Part shown: positions 10,400 through 23,100 of the stretch, in pieces | Layout: the number at the start of each line of letters is the position of its first letter | Numbering within the stretch: position 1 is the first letter of the stretch | From: Trichopria drosophilae | Lineage: Eukaryota > Arthropoda > Insecta > Hymenoptera > Diapriidae | Assembly: GCA_030407085.1 (NCBI GenBank) | Contig: CM059582.1 | Location: 46,833,001 to 46,897,000, forward strand | Direction: 5' to 3' | DNA length: 64,000 nucleotides | Translations under genes and position numbers: made by a program | Notes under the pieces: model-generated | The model's input: only the letters and a program-made list of their open reading frames with translations | The model's database searches: none | What the model was told of the DNA's origin: nothing

Positions 10400-13300
10400 A
10401 AAAGAAGAGGGCAAAAATTTGAGTAACTTTTTATAACTTCTGCAAAATTTATTTTCACTTTTATTCAGGTTCATGTCCTTAGTTAACAACATAAAAAATG
10501 TCAAATGTAAAAAACTCACATGGTGGACTCTTATTACGACCTTCATCGGAAATCAAAATTCAACAAAATAAAAAAAAACACAATTCTTGGGTAAAATGTA
10601 AATAAAATATTATTTTTCCAATGAAAACAAAATCCTAAAAAAAATTTGAAACAGTCCCCGTCACCTCCCCTTAATAATAATGTTACTGCACCCACAACCA
10701 GCAATGGGAAGTAGTGACGGTAAGTAGGAACGTTTTGATATTACAAGTTAAGTGTCTGAACCTATTCATCTACGGTGTTACTACTTGCGGAATTACAACT
10801 TACGGTTTTCAATAAAACCTACTGAAGAAATTTCTAGTTTTTATGACTATAAAAAAAATTATTAAAAAGTAATAAAATGTGCAGCAGCTTCCATTAAGTA
10901 ATCTCTAAGAAATGTTTCAATCTAATTTTGCTTCTACGCAATTTACAGGGCATCTTAATATTAATGCGGCGGCCGAGAGTGTGGATATAAAGTTTACGTT
11001 TTTCAAAATAGTTACCAAAGTTATTGATTTTAAAGGAATACATCTACATATTTTATCCTTGATCGAATGCTCCGAGACAGGCAAGATACATTGATAAATT
11101 GGCGGTACATTGCAGTTCAAGTAAATATTGCAAATCAAAATATCTACAATTTATTAAAAAAGAAGTAATGCGTTTCAAATGAAATTTTCATTTAACGACT
11201 TCAGCTACTCGCGCGGAATTTCAGATTGAACATTTTATTCATTATTTACCTTTCAAATTGCTGGAATACTTCGTTTCCCGTAATAAAATGTAAAATATTT
11301 GCGACGTCATTCGCATATGTGCGTTTTAATTATTTCACCTCGAAATAAATGTATATATTTGATTAAAATATCTAATTCAGTCATTAATCGTGGTTCAATT
11401 ATTTAATTTTCTTCATGGAAAAACTTTCTTTTTGAATTTGTGATAATGTGTGTAGTTAGTATGAATATGACGCTTTCAAAATATATTTATATTAGGCTGA
11501 AAATTTATTGTCAGGTTTTAATACGTTTCGATTTACTGTTTTATTATGCATATACTGCAATTTATTTCACTAGTTTCTATTTTAAAATTACTATTTTAAA
11601 TAAGGCAGATGTAAATATCCTCACTCCGTATTTTTGCTTTATTTGAACGTAAATTGTTAATGTAAAATTGTTAAAGTACACGAATCTATTTAAAATTTAT
11701 TCGATCGTCTTTTCGCTTTTCTCTTTTTTTGTCACTTGCGAGAACCATAGCTCACCTGTTGACTACTTCTAGCACTTTCATCACCTTTCACATTTAGTTC
11801 CCCTACCTTATTGCCATAAATCATCTGTAAAAGCTATAGAAGACCACAAGTAATACCAATCATAATAGAATTTAACAAGTTAGCAATATTATTTTCAATA
11901 TATTTACATTTACACTCTTGTAATATTTCTTACAAATAAAGCAGGAACTTTTGCCAAAAAAGTATCCATGTACATAATTTCATTTCGATGTGCCTTCCGA
12001 TCCTTAAAATCGAAATTAATATCAGAACCCCAAATTGAAAACATAATCTAATTCGTATTTCATAAAATTTTCTTTCGGTAGAAGTCCGCGATTTTCAATT
12101 TTCAAAATTACATTTCAGATTTCCATCCAGATGATCAAACATATCGAGAGCAATTTTCAAGGAAATACATTTTGCAAATATTATTATTTCGTAGTTTTAA
12201 ATATTTGCATAATATATTACACGTTTTCAGGTTGTATGCTGTGTAATTTACTAAATTGGAATATTAAAAAAGCAGTTTTAAATTCGAATGAAGGGCAAAC
12301 ACTTATAATTGATTGCCTTACAGAATTCGGTATAAATTTGCAATAATTAAATTTATGAAATTGACATTGTGAATTGAACCACGAATTCCTCGAAGGAATA
12401 TTTTATATTTCAATTTTTAACGTAATTTATTGCATAAAAACAAATTGGGCGAAATTTAACGATACAGAACATTTAATTTCCTATTATACTGAAAGTTTAC
12501 TACCTTGTTTTTATAAAAGTATTACAATAATGTCGTTTTTGTTAAGTGGATCATAATTTAATTGCTTCTCCTGATTGTATACATTTTATGACAAATTTTG
12601 TTCATAAAATCAATTGTAAATATTACATAGATTTGAGTATTATAATCAACCACTGCTACACAAATAAATATGTTTATGTTAAATGAAAGTCAACAAATTA
12701 AAAAAAAAAATTATGAAATGGTTATTCATCAGTGTATTATTATTATAACTAATAATATACATCATATCGACATACTAGAATCGCAGCACAAAACAATAAT
12801 CTAAATTGAAAACGTGATGACGAAGCATTTTGCTGTACAACTCTGGTACATTGCCGATTGCGAGAAGTCAAATCCGCAATAAATGTCGTTAAGGTATATG
12901 AATTAATTGTCAAGAGTTGGCGCAACGTTCATCTAAAACGGTTTTATTCCATTGGAAGAAATATTTCCGTAACATTTCTCAACAATAAAATTTTGTTTAC
13001 ACTAGTAAATCACTGATATTCGCGTTTTAATTAAATTGATATTTAAGCTGTTTTCAATATAAACATTCGTGGCGTTTTATTTTATTTCATTTCAATCGTA
13101 TAATAAAAATTGGAATAGAGGAGCATGGCAAGGATGTATTGAACTTTGTGCTTATGCGTAACCACATTAAATACATTTTGTAAAAATATACGTGAACGGC
13201 AAGGAAGTTATTGCATTTCGAAAGCGCATCTTGGAGCGAATTTCAATTCGATAACTTATACCGTATACCGAAGCCGTAACCGAAGTAGACCGGAAAAGTC

Positions 13301-14050
13301 ATCGGTGTATCAAAATTACCTACAACGTGTATCATAATTAATTTCAACCGGGCTCAAAGTACTTTTTATAGAAAATTATTCCATACCGATCAACATTTTC
13401 AATTAACAATTATCCTTTAATGCGGGAGAAATACGTCAAAGCAACATCGAGAGGCAGATTCTTTGTCTGCTGAAGTGGATGTTTTCACTAACTGCAGAAA
13501 TTAGTGACGGTTCGAACGTAACTAAAATATATTTATTTATTTGCGAATGACGTAGTAATTATCTGTCATTAACGGAAGCTTTGATTAAAGACATAAACAA
13601 ACGAATAAAAATTTCTTACCAGAAACATAATTATGTAATTATATTAATTTACATGTACGCCAGTTCGACTGATATAATAAATATACCAGTTGATGAAATT
13701 TTGTTGATGAAAAAATTACAGTTAATATTTACTATATAATTTAATTCCGATGTACGATTATATTATTAAACTGTTTTTTATTTATATTGTTATTTACTAA
13801 TAAGTAGCGCTTTATATGGCTGCGATTCCATGTTTCCTTGTCTTCGGTATAAAGGGTTATGATTTACTTTCAAATAAATCGTTGAACTTCCTAATTAAAT
13901 AGAGCAACAAAACTATTAAAAGAAAAAAATAGGTAAATGCTGTTAACAACTTGTAAGTTACTACATATATTTAAACTATTTCAAATAATATACTGCATCA
14001 GCAATGTTTAACGCTATTTGAATTTACAAAATTATCTCGCTTCTGTTTGA
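10400..14050. other. AT-rich non-coding DNA, no gene seen
   Basis: Only chance-length open frames (60-88 codons). No repeats of note apart from short A and T runs. The stretch at 12840-13560 has slightly more CpG and a recurring TAAT/ATTA character, which fits either regulatory or neutral DNA. Confidence 0.55.
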
Positions 14051-14052
14051 TG

Positions 14053-14231
14053 GGTGCGGGTCGAAAAACTGACAAATCGAAAAGCCGACAGGTCAAAAAA
14101 CCGACAGTTAAAAAACCGACAGTAAAAAACCAGCACTTCAAAAAATGACTGTCCGCTTCTCGATGTGCCTAATTTTTGTGTCGTCTTGTCGATTGTCGGC
14201 TTTTTGATTTGTCGCTTTTTCGATCCGCACC
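14053..14231. mobile_element. Small foldback of 'ccgaca' units (family G, copy 1)
   Basis: The left end 'ggtgcgggtcgaaaaactga' and its continuation to about 14090 pair with the right end at about 14195-14231, which reads 'gtcgctttttcgatccgcac'. Between them lie tandem units of about 13-16 bases, 'caaaaaaccgacag', at about 14092-14140. The same architecture (end GGGTGC, arms of A-rich CCNGACA units) recurs at 18603-18872 and as one arm at 19092-19194. It is non-coding, and no transposase family can be assigned. Confidence 0.7.
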
Positions 14232-14235
14232 TAAA

Positions 14236-14969
14236 TGTTTATTTGGCGGTTTTTGAGGATGCTACCTGATTATGAATCCGATATCCCTTTTACAAAATTA
14301 AGAATGGCCGAGTCAATATGGCGCATATCGTTACAAGAAAATACAATGAATTTAGCGCAGTTTTCAATCGAAGTGGAGCCTTAAAACCATTTGGTCTAAT
14401 TTCCTGTCACAAGAAATAAAATATATCATCAAAAACACGATTTTTAAAATATGTATTTAAAAAAAATATAATTTATAGAAAATAACACACATTGAATCCT
14501 AGAATTTCCTACTGTGATACATGTTTATTTACATGGATATCATTGATTAATATAATTAATCATTTTAGTCGATGTTTCACGTTTTCGAGTAAGTTCTGTG
14601 AAGGTTTCATAATCTTTAGGTAATGTATATTATATCTGTCAGATTATTATCACCTTATTATTATATTAAGGTTCTGTGCGGATCTGTGAGGTGAGGTTAA
14701 GGTGAGGAGGAGAGGGTAGTAAAAATGTTTTTTTTAATAAAATGAACGCAGAAAAAACATTCTGAACTGTGCTACTGAAATCTATGTAATTATAAATGTA
14801 TGTGTTTAAAATTGGTGTTAATACGTGGAAAGCTGTTTCGATAGTAATCGCGCATACTTGAGCGAGTTCGGGGGTATAGAGTTAGGCATGTTGTATAAAA
14901 TTGTCGAAAAAAATTCTCTTATCCCCTCTCCATGTAATATATCAGTGATATTAACTTATTTAATAATTA
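14236..14969. other. AT-rich non-coding DNA, no gene seen
   Basis: Holds a short G-rich stretch at 14681-14717 ('gtgaggttaaggtgaggagg') and otherwise AT-rich sequence without repeats or significant frames. Confidence 0.55.
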
Positions 14970-16235
14970 CAGCAACGACAATGACATCAACATCAACAAC
15001 AAAAACCGCAAAACAAAAGAACAATAACAACAATTTACGGCGACAACGGCAACGACAACGACAACAACAACAATTACGAAGACGATGACAACAAAGACGG
15101 CTACATCGACAACACCAACGACAACAGCCAGAACGAAAACGGCAACAACAATAGCAAGAACAACAGCAAAAACAACAATAGTAACAACAACGATGACGAC
15201 GATAGTATCTACAGCAGCGACGACAACGCTGACGATGAAGACAGCAACAATAATAAATAAAAATCACAACAACAATGACGAAGACGACGTCAACAACTGC
15301 AACGACAACAACAGCAGCAACGACGACAACAATAGGAACGACAATAATAGCAACGACAATGACGATCACAGTCACGACAGCAATTACAACAGCAGTGACA
15401 ACAATAATGACGACGACGATAGCGTCAATACCGACAACAACAACAACATTGGTGACAACAACTACAACTACAACGAAAATAGCAGCAGCAACGACAATAT
15501 CAACAACAATGACGACTACGATGATGAAAACAACGGCTAACAATAAGAACACCGGCAATAACAAAAGAAAAAACAACAGCAATAACACAACGACGGCGAT
15601 TGCGATGAAGACGAAAGTAACATCAGCAACTAAAAACGACAACAACAGCAATTGCAACAACAGTAACAACAGCAACAACAGCAACGACAACCATGACGAC
15701 AACGCTGACAGTGACAATAACAGCCACACCGTCAACGATATAAATGGAAATGACATCAACGAAAATAACAGTAACGATAACAACGACAACATCACTGACG
15801 ATGAAGTCAGCAACATCAACGACTACACTGACGAAGTTACACTGACGAAGTCAACAATGACGAAGACGATAGCGGCAACACCTACGACAACAACAACTAT
15901 AACGACAAGAACAAAAGCAACGACAATATCAGCAATGACAGCCACATCAATAACAATAACGAACACGACGTTGACAATGACGGCTACAATGACAACACCG
16001 ACAGTAACAAGTGCCGCAACAAAAATATCAATAACAACAGCCACAACAGAAATGTCAACAATAATAGTAAGAACAACAGAAAAAACGAGAACAATAACGA
16101 CGACGATTACTATGACTACTACAGTAACAACAGTAGCCACAACGACAACGATAACGACAATGAAAATTACGACGACGATGACGACAGCGACAATACTGAC
16201 AACAAATACAACTACAAACGACTACAACGACAGCA
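14970..16235 (+). repeat. 1.27 kb degenerate trinucleotide array (AAC/GAC/ACA type)
   Basis: Nearly every three-base step is drawn from AAC, GAC, AAT, ACG, AGC and similar, so the plus strand is A- and C-rich with few T. Translations therefore give Thr-rich, Asn/Asp-rich or Gln/Arg-rich chains on the plus strand (15085-15540 and 15275-16282) and Leu/Val/Ile-rich chains on the minus strand (14956-15819 and 15823-16140). Frames are open on both strands and overlap in different phases, which is what a stop-poor trinucleotide repeat yields, so I do not call a protein. The block starts and ends abruptly. Confidence 0.9.
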
Positions 16236-16860
16236 CTTATTATAGTCAATTTAGAATCATGTTTGGTTGTCATTTATTATAAAGACATAAGTTGCGTAGA
16301 AGTAGGTTAGATATTACCTCATTTTGTTAAAACTACGACTAATATTTTGTCCATAGATGAGGAGAAAAATACATTAGTAACATCGGTAAACGTAATCTTG
16401 TGATGTCAGTGCGAGAAGAGGCAGTAGTAATGTTTGGATAAGTTTTTGTCATTCCATTACAAATGTCACGATGGAAATTTGGCACTCGGCCATTTTGCTT
16501 TACGGCATTATCATTGATGTTATGAAGAATATGCATTTTTTTGCAGAAAGTTATCCGTTCTACGTGGGAATTATTTTTAATCAGATTTTACAAAATATAA
16601 GACAGATCCTAAAATATCATCATACGCCAATTCAGTTTGTTAAATTCGTAATCAGCAGAGAAAATACAAGTAAATAGCAGGATTACCCACACATCTATAA
16701 GTCAATTAAACTATAAACAAAATGCAATACATCTTTAATGCAGCGTCTCGCCCATGGCTCAATTTATACGCTTCTTTTATGAACGTCAGAAAATAATATT
16801 TTTAACCGTAAACTATATAAAAAAAAAAGGAAAGGGGAAAAAATGAAAGGATCCGAGAAT
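16236..16860. other. AT-rich spacer, no gene seen
   Basis: Ordinary AT-rich sequence between the trinucleotide array and CpG island 2. Only short chance frames are present. Confidence 0.55.
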
Positions 16861-17965
16861 GCCTAAAACCGTAGCCGTCCAGCGCTGAGTTGGCTGGCTG
16901 GCAACGGAACGGTAGCGTTATTTCTGATTAAAAGTGTGGAGTAAATTATGAATTACGCCCGAATGGAAACGAGATATTTTTCTCCCGATCGAGCGCACTT
17001 GAAATTATATTTTAGAGTAGCAAAAATAAAATGAGGCGGAATAGTCGATGAATACGGGACGAGAAAAGAAGACGTTACGGTAACGAATACGGTCGAGCGG
17101 CCGAAGCGGCAACTTGGGCCGGAGAATATCTGCAAAATGCATCACGACGACTCGCGTAATTGAATTATCTCGAGGCCGTACATATACGTATATTATCCAG
17201 GCCAGACCGAGTCGCGAACGGGGAGCCCATTCTCTCTCTCATTCCCTCTCTGGGTTCATCTCTCCCCGTCGGAAGAAAAATCTGAAAACAACTCCTGGCC
17301 AATTTAATGCTAAAATCGCGCAGACTCCCTCGACATTCCGGAGCGGTCGCAGGCTGCGATCGAACCGAACTTTTTTAAATTGAAATACTTAAATAAAAAA
17401 GGAAACGGCCGGGAGGGGGCGCGAGAGAGTGGAAGCGCAGGGGCGGGGGTGGGGTGAAGGGTGGGAGGGAGACGCGTAAAAAGAAAAAGCCTGAAAGCCC
17501 AGAGAAGAGAACGATCGGTTCGAAAAGAAGAAGCGGAGGACCCAAGTACAACCTCGCGGTCCTTCGAGTTTATGCAGTAGGCATCGGTGTAAGTGTATAT
17601 ATATGTATATCTATATATATATGATTGTATATATGTATGGGTATATATAGGTTGAAGTGCCGAGGCGACCGACCGACCGACGGTCCTTTCTTCATTTTTT
17701 TGGGCTTTCAAACGAGGGTAACAAAGGAAAACGAAAAGTCCGGTCTATCGAACCCGGCTATAAGCTACAGAAACGACTTTCGTAATGCGTGTCCGTGTGC
17801 GTACCCGGTATACGCGCCTGCGTGTGCGAATTCGAATCAAGGTTTTTGGAGAATTCGATTGGAGCCCACGATACGATTCATCATCGTCCGTGCCCCATTG
17901 TTACGGCATAAACATTTTCGTTCCGCAGCCGAAATGCAATATCGAAACCAAGCTGCGCGACGTCC
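16860..17965. promoter_or_regulatory. CpG-rich island 2
   Basis: CpG-rich block with CT runs at 17231-17260, a purine-rich, G-rich stretch at 17398-17500, a TA/TG microsatellite at 17595-17650 and a GACC tandem at 17666-17682. Frames of 130-133 codons (17625-18017 plus, 17310-17711 minus) overlap antisense and run through the simple repeats, so they are composition effects. A promoter or non-coding first exon is plausible. The direction cannot be told. Confidence 0.35.
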
Positions 17966-18381
17966 AATGGACCACAAAGAATATACCTTTCTCAAATATT
18001 TCTTCGGACATTTTTGATTTCGAGTCGAAATTTCATTTATCAAAGTTTTCGAGATGGGGATTGTATTCTATTGATAGCTAATGCTGTTTGTCGAAAATTC
18101 GAGCTAGATTCCGTCGAAATTTCTCGTATAAACGCATTTTTTTAAATAAAAATGTATCGATAAATTTTAGCGTTTTGATGTTGAGATGCAGGTAATAAAA
18201 ACACGCTTTGTAAACAGAATAATTTATTTCGCATTTAACGAACAAAGAGAGTTGCAAAATTCGCCTGTTTTTTAGACCTGAAATTTCAAAATGCAAGGAA
18301 GGATCCAATACAACTATGCATTTTAGTTGGTTTGAATTATGTTCCAATTATGTTCTTTTCTCCGTGTGATTTATTATGGTA
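17966..18381. other. AT-rich spacer, no gene seen
   Basis: Return to AT-rich sequence after island 2. One short minus-strand frame (18078-18347) has no recognisable domain. Confidence 0.5.
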
Positions 18382-18605
18382 CATTCAGAAAAAATAGTTA
18401 AAATAACCAGAAAAGATGATTAAATAGGCTCTTATTATTTTTACTGGTTAAAAAAAACAGAATTCTGGTTGGTTTAACCAGACATATATTTGGTTTAACT
18501 AGAGGTATTGTTAAAACATTTGTTTTTCTAATTAAACTACTTGTTCTGGTTATTATAACAAAAAAAATAGTACAGTTGTATTTAACCAGAACATTTTTTT
18601 GAGTG
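18382..18605. mobile_element. MITE-like element with repeated TAACCAG/CTGGTTA motifs
   Basis: The left end 'cattcagaaaaaatagttaa' and the reverse complement of the right end 'cactcaaaaaaatgttctgg' are imperfect inverted repeats that both lead to a 'gttaaa' motif. Inside, the 7-base word CTGGTTA or its complement occurs at least five times, including a palindromic pair at about 18465-18481. Non-coding, about 224 bases. Its right end abuts or overlaps the left end of the next foldback. Confidence 0.5.
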
Positions 18606-18872
18606 CACCTCACAAACCCGACAAATCATAAAACAGACATTTCCAAAAACCCGACATTAAAAACCAGACATTTTACAAAATAGCCATTCAAAAACCACAC
18701 ATCTAAAAAAAAACATTAAAAAACCAGACATTTAAAAAACCGTTCATTTAAAAACCTGACATTTCAAAATGCAGACATATTTTGTAAATCTATTTTTTGA
18801 AATGTCTAGTTTATCAATGTCTGTTTTTTGAAGTGTCTGTTTTGTTATTTGAAGGGTTTCTGAATTGCACCC
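18603..18872. mobile_element. Foldback of 'ccgacattt' units (family G, copy 2)
   Basis: The left end 'gtgcacctcacaaacccgac' pairs with the right end, whose reverse complement begins 'gggtgcaattcagaaaccct'. The left arm is a run of units of about 13-16 bases of the form A-rich + CCNGACATTT; the right arm has the complementary AAATGTCTGNTTTTTG form from about 18795. Turn-over is near 18780-18800. No coding potential. Same architecture as 14053-14231. Confidence 0.7.
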
Positions 18873-18983
18873 ATTTTTTTGAGTGTAATTTAAATGAAGT
18901 ATAATACTACAGGATGTCAGTTGTGATGGTCAGCTAATAAATAAAAATAGAAAATATTTAAATTTTATATTTTGATCTTCAAC

Positions 18984-19011
18984 GTTTCAGCGTATTGTGG
19001 GCCATCCTCAG
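18984..19011 (-). ncRNA. Hammerhead ribozyme-like core, degenerate
   Basis: On the minus strand, CTGAGGA (box CUGANGA) is followed after 16 bases by GAAAC. The spacer 'tggcccacaatacgct' could pair only imperfectly as stem II (GCCCA against TACGC, with mismatches). Hammerheads with this core are known in Penelope-like retroelements and retrozymes, which is the reason for the call. I see no intact flanking element, and cleavage activity is doubtful. It lies between two family G foldbacks. Confidence 0.25.
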
Positions 19012-19091
19012 AACTTAATACAACAATTTCCAAACATCTGAAAGAAAAATAAAAAAAGGCAAAACAGACTTTCAAAATATGCCTGCATTAT

Positions 19092-19194
19092 TAAATGTCT
19101 GGTTTTGAAATGTACCTTTTTGAAATGTCTGGTTTTGGAATATCTGCTTTTTGAAATATCCGGTTTTTGAATGTCGGGTTTTTGAGTTGCACCC
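19092..19194 (-). mobile_element. Family G foldback, single arm
   Basis: A run of units AAATGTCTGGTTTTG ending in 'gtttttgagttgcaccc', the same end as the right arm of the copy at 18603-18872. No matching left arm was found, so it is a half element, or the outer remains of a longer element disrupted by deletion. Confidence 0.6.
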
Positions 19195-19467
19195 AAACAA
19201 TGTTTTGTATAAGGGATCCAAAGTTAGTGCGGCTCTCTGACGATAACGTATACTAAATACTGTTTTCTTAGTTCAATCTATTCAATAAAGTACATACAAA
19301 TTTCTTGGTGCCCCGCTCGCTTCGCTCGCTCAGAAACGTCGACCCTGTGACGAGGTTGTTATTCCTTATTATGTTATTCCTCATTTACTAACAGCTTTTA
19401 GTATAATATAATAATAATTACATTTTTTTGAGTGAAAATATTAATAAGTAACATTTTTAACAATTTG

Positions 19468-19690
19468 GGCGCGAAGTTCGATTTCACACCCTAGGGCGAA
19501 AATTTCGGGCTCGAATTATCAAGCTTCACACCCGTCGTATTAAAAAATATCGTTTCAGTAGTTTTAGTGATGACGTAGTTATATCCCCCCCCCCCCCCCG
19601 CCATTTCTTTTTTGGTCTGAAACGTCGACATTTGATGAAAAACTATAGGATAATTTGTTTACGGAGGTGACCAAATTCAATACTTCGTTT
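19468..19690 (+). repeat. Dispersed repeat family A, copy 2
   Basis: Diverged core ('cacccgtcgtattaaaaaat' near 19527) followed by tail ('aacgtcgacatttgatgaaa' near 19621). A run of 15 C lies between them at 19585-19599. Just upstream, 19311-19331 holds the short 'cgctcgcttcgctcgct' palindrome-like word, also related to the core of copies 1 and 5. Confidence 0.6.
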
Positions 19691-19929
19691 TATTTTAAAA
19701 CAGTTTTTATGGCATTATCGTTGACTTTAGGAAGAAAATGCATAAACCTTTTTTGAAGAGAATTTAATGCTCTATCTTTTTTGTTTGAAACATTTTTCAA
19801 AGAAATTTTTATTTTTACAAAATAAATGGAAAAACTACGAAGAAACGAAATCGGGTCTAATGGTTTTTAGTACTGGACGGATGGATCTGCGTCAAAATCT
19901 AATCAGATCTAATTGTAAGTTATGCCAAG

Positions 19930-20150
19930 ACACGTATTAAAAAAAAAAAATTTATGTCGATACGCTTATCGGTACGTGAGATATGGTGATAAAAAAAAAA
20001 GCGGCCCATATTTACATACAACATCACGGACACAAATTTTTTTATTATTGTTTTGGGGTCCTTAGGGTCTGTTAGAGTCCTATAAGGTACTTTTTTCCGG
20101 GAACTGACCAAATTCAATACTTTGTCCAAACCTTCGGTCCAGACCTGGGT
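19930..20150 (+). repeat. Dispersed repeat family A, copy 3 (core missing)
   Basis: A leader-like part (19960-20035) runs directly into the tail 'gaccaaattcaatactttgt' (20106-20125) and 'ggtccagacctgg'. The core module of copies 1 and 5 is absent, either lost here or inserted as a separate unit in the others. Confidence 0.5.
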
Positions 20151-20164
20151 CGAAGTAATTAGTA

Positions 20165-23100
20165 GACGTAACTATAAAGAAACTAGTTCAATTTTGAACT
20201 GTTGCATGTATAGAGTAAATGTTTATAATTTTGCCCAACCTAAAATGTCCTTCCGCAAGTTAGTTCGTTTTAGATCCTAATCGATGAAAAATGGATTCAG
20301 TTTGTAAAATAAATAACCACGTAAGTTAACAGTAATTTGAAGTAATGGCACTGCAAAATTGCGGATTTAATTAACTTAAAGAAATCTAATTAAAAATATA
20401 TATATTATGTTACTAATAAATTGTCCAATTTATTGAACACCGACTGAAGTTTTATTAATTAAATTAGAATGGTAAATTCTAGTTGCAGAAGTGCAATACT
20501 GTTAATAACAAAAAAGTTACTATTTTTAGCAATTTATTATTGTTGAACGATATAAAGTGCCTTTTGAACAAACTTATTTTGCTTACAATTTTTGTTGAAA
20601 ATTTCATTTGTTAATAAGGAAAAGCTAATTTGTAGGTATATTGATAAATTGTAAATTAGTTAGCCAACGATTTAATTTCTGTATTTAATAACCAAAATAA
20701 TAACAACTGAATTCCTTGGTGTGTTTCATAAAAGTAACACTACCTAAATTAAAATCATAAAAAGTTTTAAACTTGATTAGAAGCACTATGTCTCCCCAGA
20801 AGAAATTTACTAATTGATAGTAAAATTTCGACAAAATTCATCGAAATTTCCCAGAGAATCGCTAATATTCGTTTATTATATGATAAAATTCTTTAATTAT
20901 GGAATACTAAATCATTTAATCAATTTCGCTCATAATAATCTTCTCTTCTGTCGAGATATTCAATTTAATATATCTTATATATTATCTAAAAAAATATTTG
21001 TTATCCGAGTAAAATTTACTAGTCATTGGTGTTTTAAATTCTAACTGATGATTGGTTTAGATACTAATTTCCTTTTGCACAATTTAGGAAAGTTTAAAAA
21101 TAACAAAGAAATATTTATTAATTCCGTTCATTTTGATGACAAAATTGAGAGACTCAACTCTTTTAATGGTGCCTCCAATTCTAAATTAGTATTAATTGGC
21201 TTCCTAGCAGAATTTACCATCTAATTTATCAACTTTTAATTTTTGTTAAGCTGAAATTTAAATTATTCCTTATGGCACTCATATGAATTAGTAATAATTA
21301 TTGCTTTTTCAAAGAAGCTACAACTTCTTATTTATCTTATTAATCATAAAAGATATTTAAATCCCCAAAATCATACTAAATGTTGATGTACTCTTTTATG
21401 TCAGTCTTTTTATGAAGCTATAAAAATTGAACTCCTAATTAAAACAACCAAACATTCATTTTAAATTATTTAATCGATTAATCATCAATAGATATTAAAT
21501 AATAATCACTTGAATTATTTCCTAATTTTAATCGCAACCGTAAGTATACATTACAAAGTAATTTAGGTGAATTTCGTTTCGTTCACGCTTGGTGATAAAT
21601 TCACCATATAATTTTTTTTGCTAATTTTACAATCGCAATATCTTCGACTGAAAACTTTCCAAGCAAATGGACATAAACTATTTTAAACTCGAAAATTATC
21701 GGTGAATCTAATATTGATTACCTAGTACTACCACCGATCACTCATTTTAAAAATACCGATATTACGGTCACATACAGAATATCATTACGGATGATATTTA
21801 TCAACATATCATTATAGATGGACGATAGATTAATATCATCAGTGTACAATAGTGATATTCCAAATTTCATAATTACAGGTGTGATTTCGTGGCGATTGCA
21901 GCCGCTGTGTGCTCAAATCGAGCACATTCAGTTGATTCATCACTCGTGTACAAAAAATTAAGTACAGACAGGAGTAAACATTACCGCAGTCTGCGGTTAA
22001 ATGGAGTGAAGTTACTCTTGTAAGTAGGCAGGTATACACGCGAGGTTAATTTTTTTGCCTTTCGGTAACCTCATACTATCGAGGTTCTTTCGTTTCTTTT
22101 CTGCTTTTACGTTTTTGGTCGTGGGGAATGTCATTGTTGGTGGCTATGCCTTCTTAAAATAATAAAACACCTTTCTGAACGCAAGTCTTTTTAAGGAATA
22201 GAATGGAGAATGATCGACATTTTTTGCACTTCATCTTTTTCCCAGAAAAATAAATTTCATTTATAACGTCATTTTGAAAAAAGAAGATAAAAAATACCAG
22301 TTTCTCAGTCGAGGAATTACAGAAAGTGGCCAGCTAATTCAGAAGTGCCATGTGCAAAGTTATTATTTCACTGGACATTTCACGAAAAGAAATTTCGAGC
22401 ATTTTTTTAATATTTCCAGAACTCATTCGTGAAAAAATAGTGTAAACAATACAATTTTTTGTTTACAATTTTTCTTTACTTAAGTGGACATCAGTACAAT
22501 CAGAAAATTTTCCATGAAGAAATTCCCGTACTATCTGGTTTCAGCGAGATATAATCTGAAAATGAAGATATTTTTTACATTTTCATGAATTAATTAGAAT
22601 ACTTGTACCCAAATTCCCTCGTCAGTATCAGACATTTTTAATGGAAATTATCGGCATTTTCCGAGTATATTGCACTGACACTAGACAGTATGGGAAATTT
22701 TCTCAGTGCATATGCAATTGACATGATAAGTAATATCCATTACGGGGAATGGATCTTTTGCTAAGTAAGATGTCATAGGCACATGCCAAATATGATCTTG
22801 CATGAGGATTTAGTAAAAGGTAATTGTACTGTCGTCAGAGATCAGTCTTGGCCTTTGAGTTGGCTCTTGCACTATCTTAATTTTGTGGTCTTGCAAGTAT
22901 AATATTTAATCATTTCGAGTTTCTACTTAGAGATGTGTATGTCTAATTCCAAAATAGAATCAATCAACTAGAAAATGAAGTTTGTTTTGCTGAACAAAGT
23001 TTTCACCACGAAATTTAACCAATGATGAACATAATTAATTACATGTAAAAGTCTGTGGAAAATACCCTTGGTTACAAATTTTGCTGTTAGACGTTCTTGG

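Noticed and set aside
14053..14231. Regular 'ccgacag' units as a CRISPR array
   Set aside because: Units are contiguous without unique spacers, are inverted in the second half, and the DNA is eukaryotic.
14956..16282. Long frames of 287 and 335 codons as real proteins
   Set aside because: They lie entirely in a trinucleotide array in which several frames are open on both strands; composition explains them.
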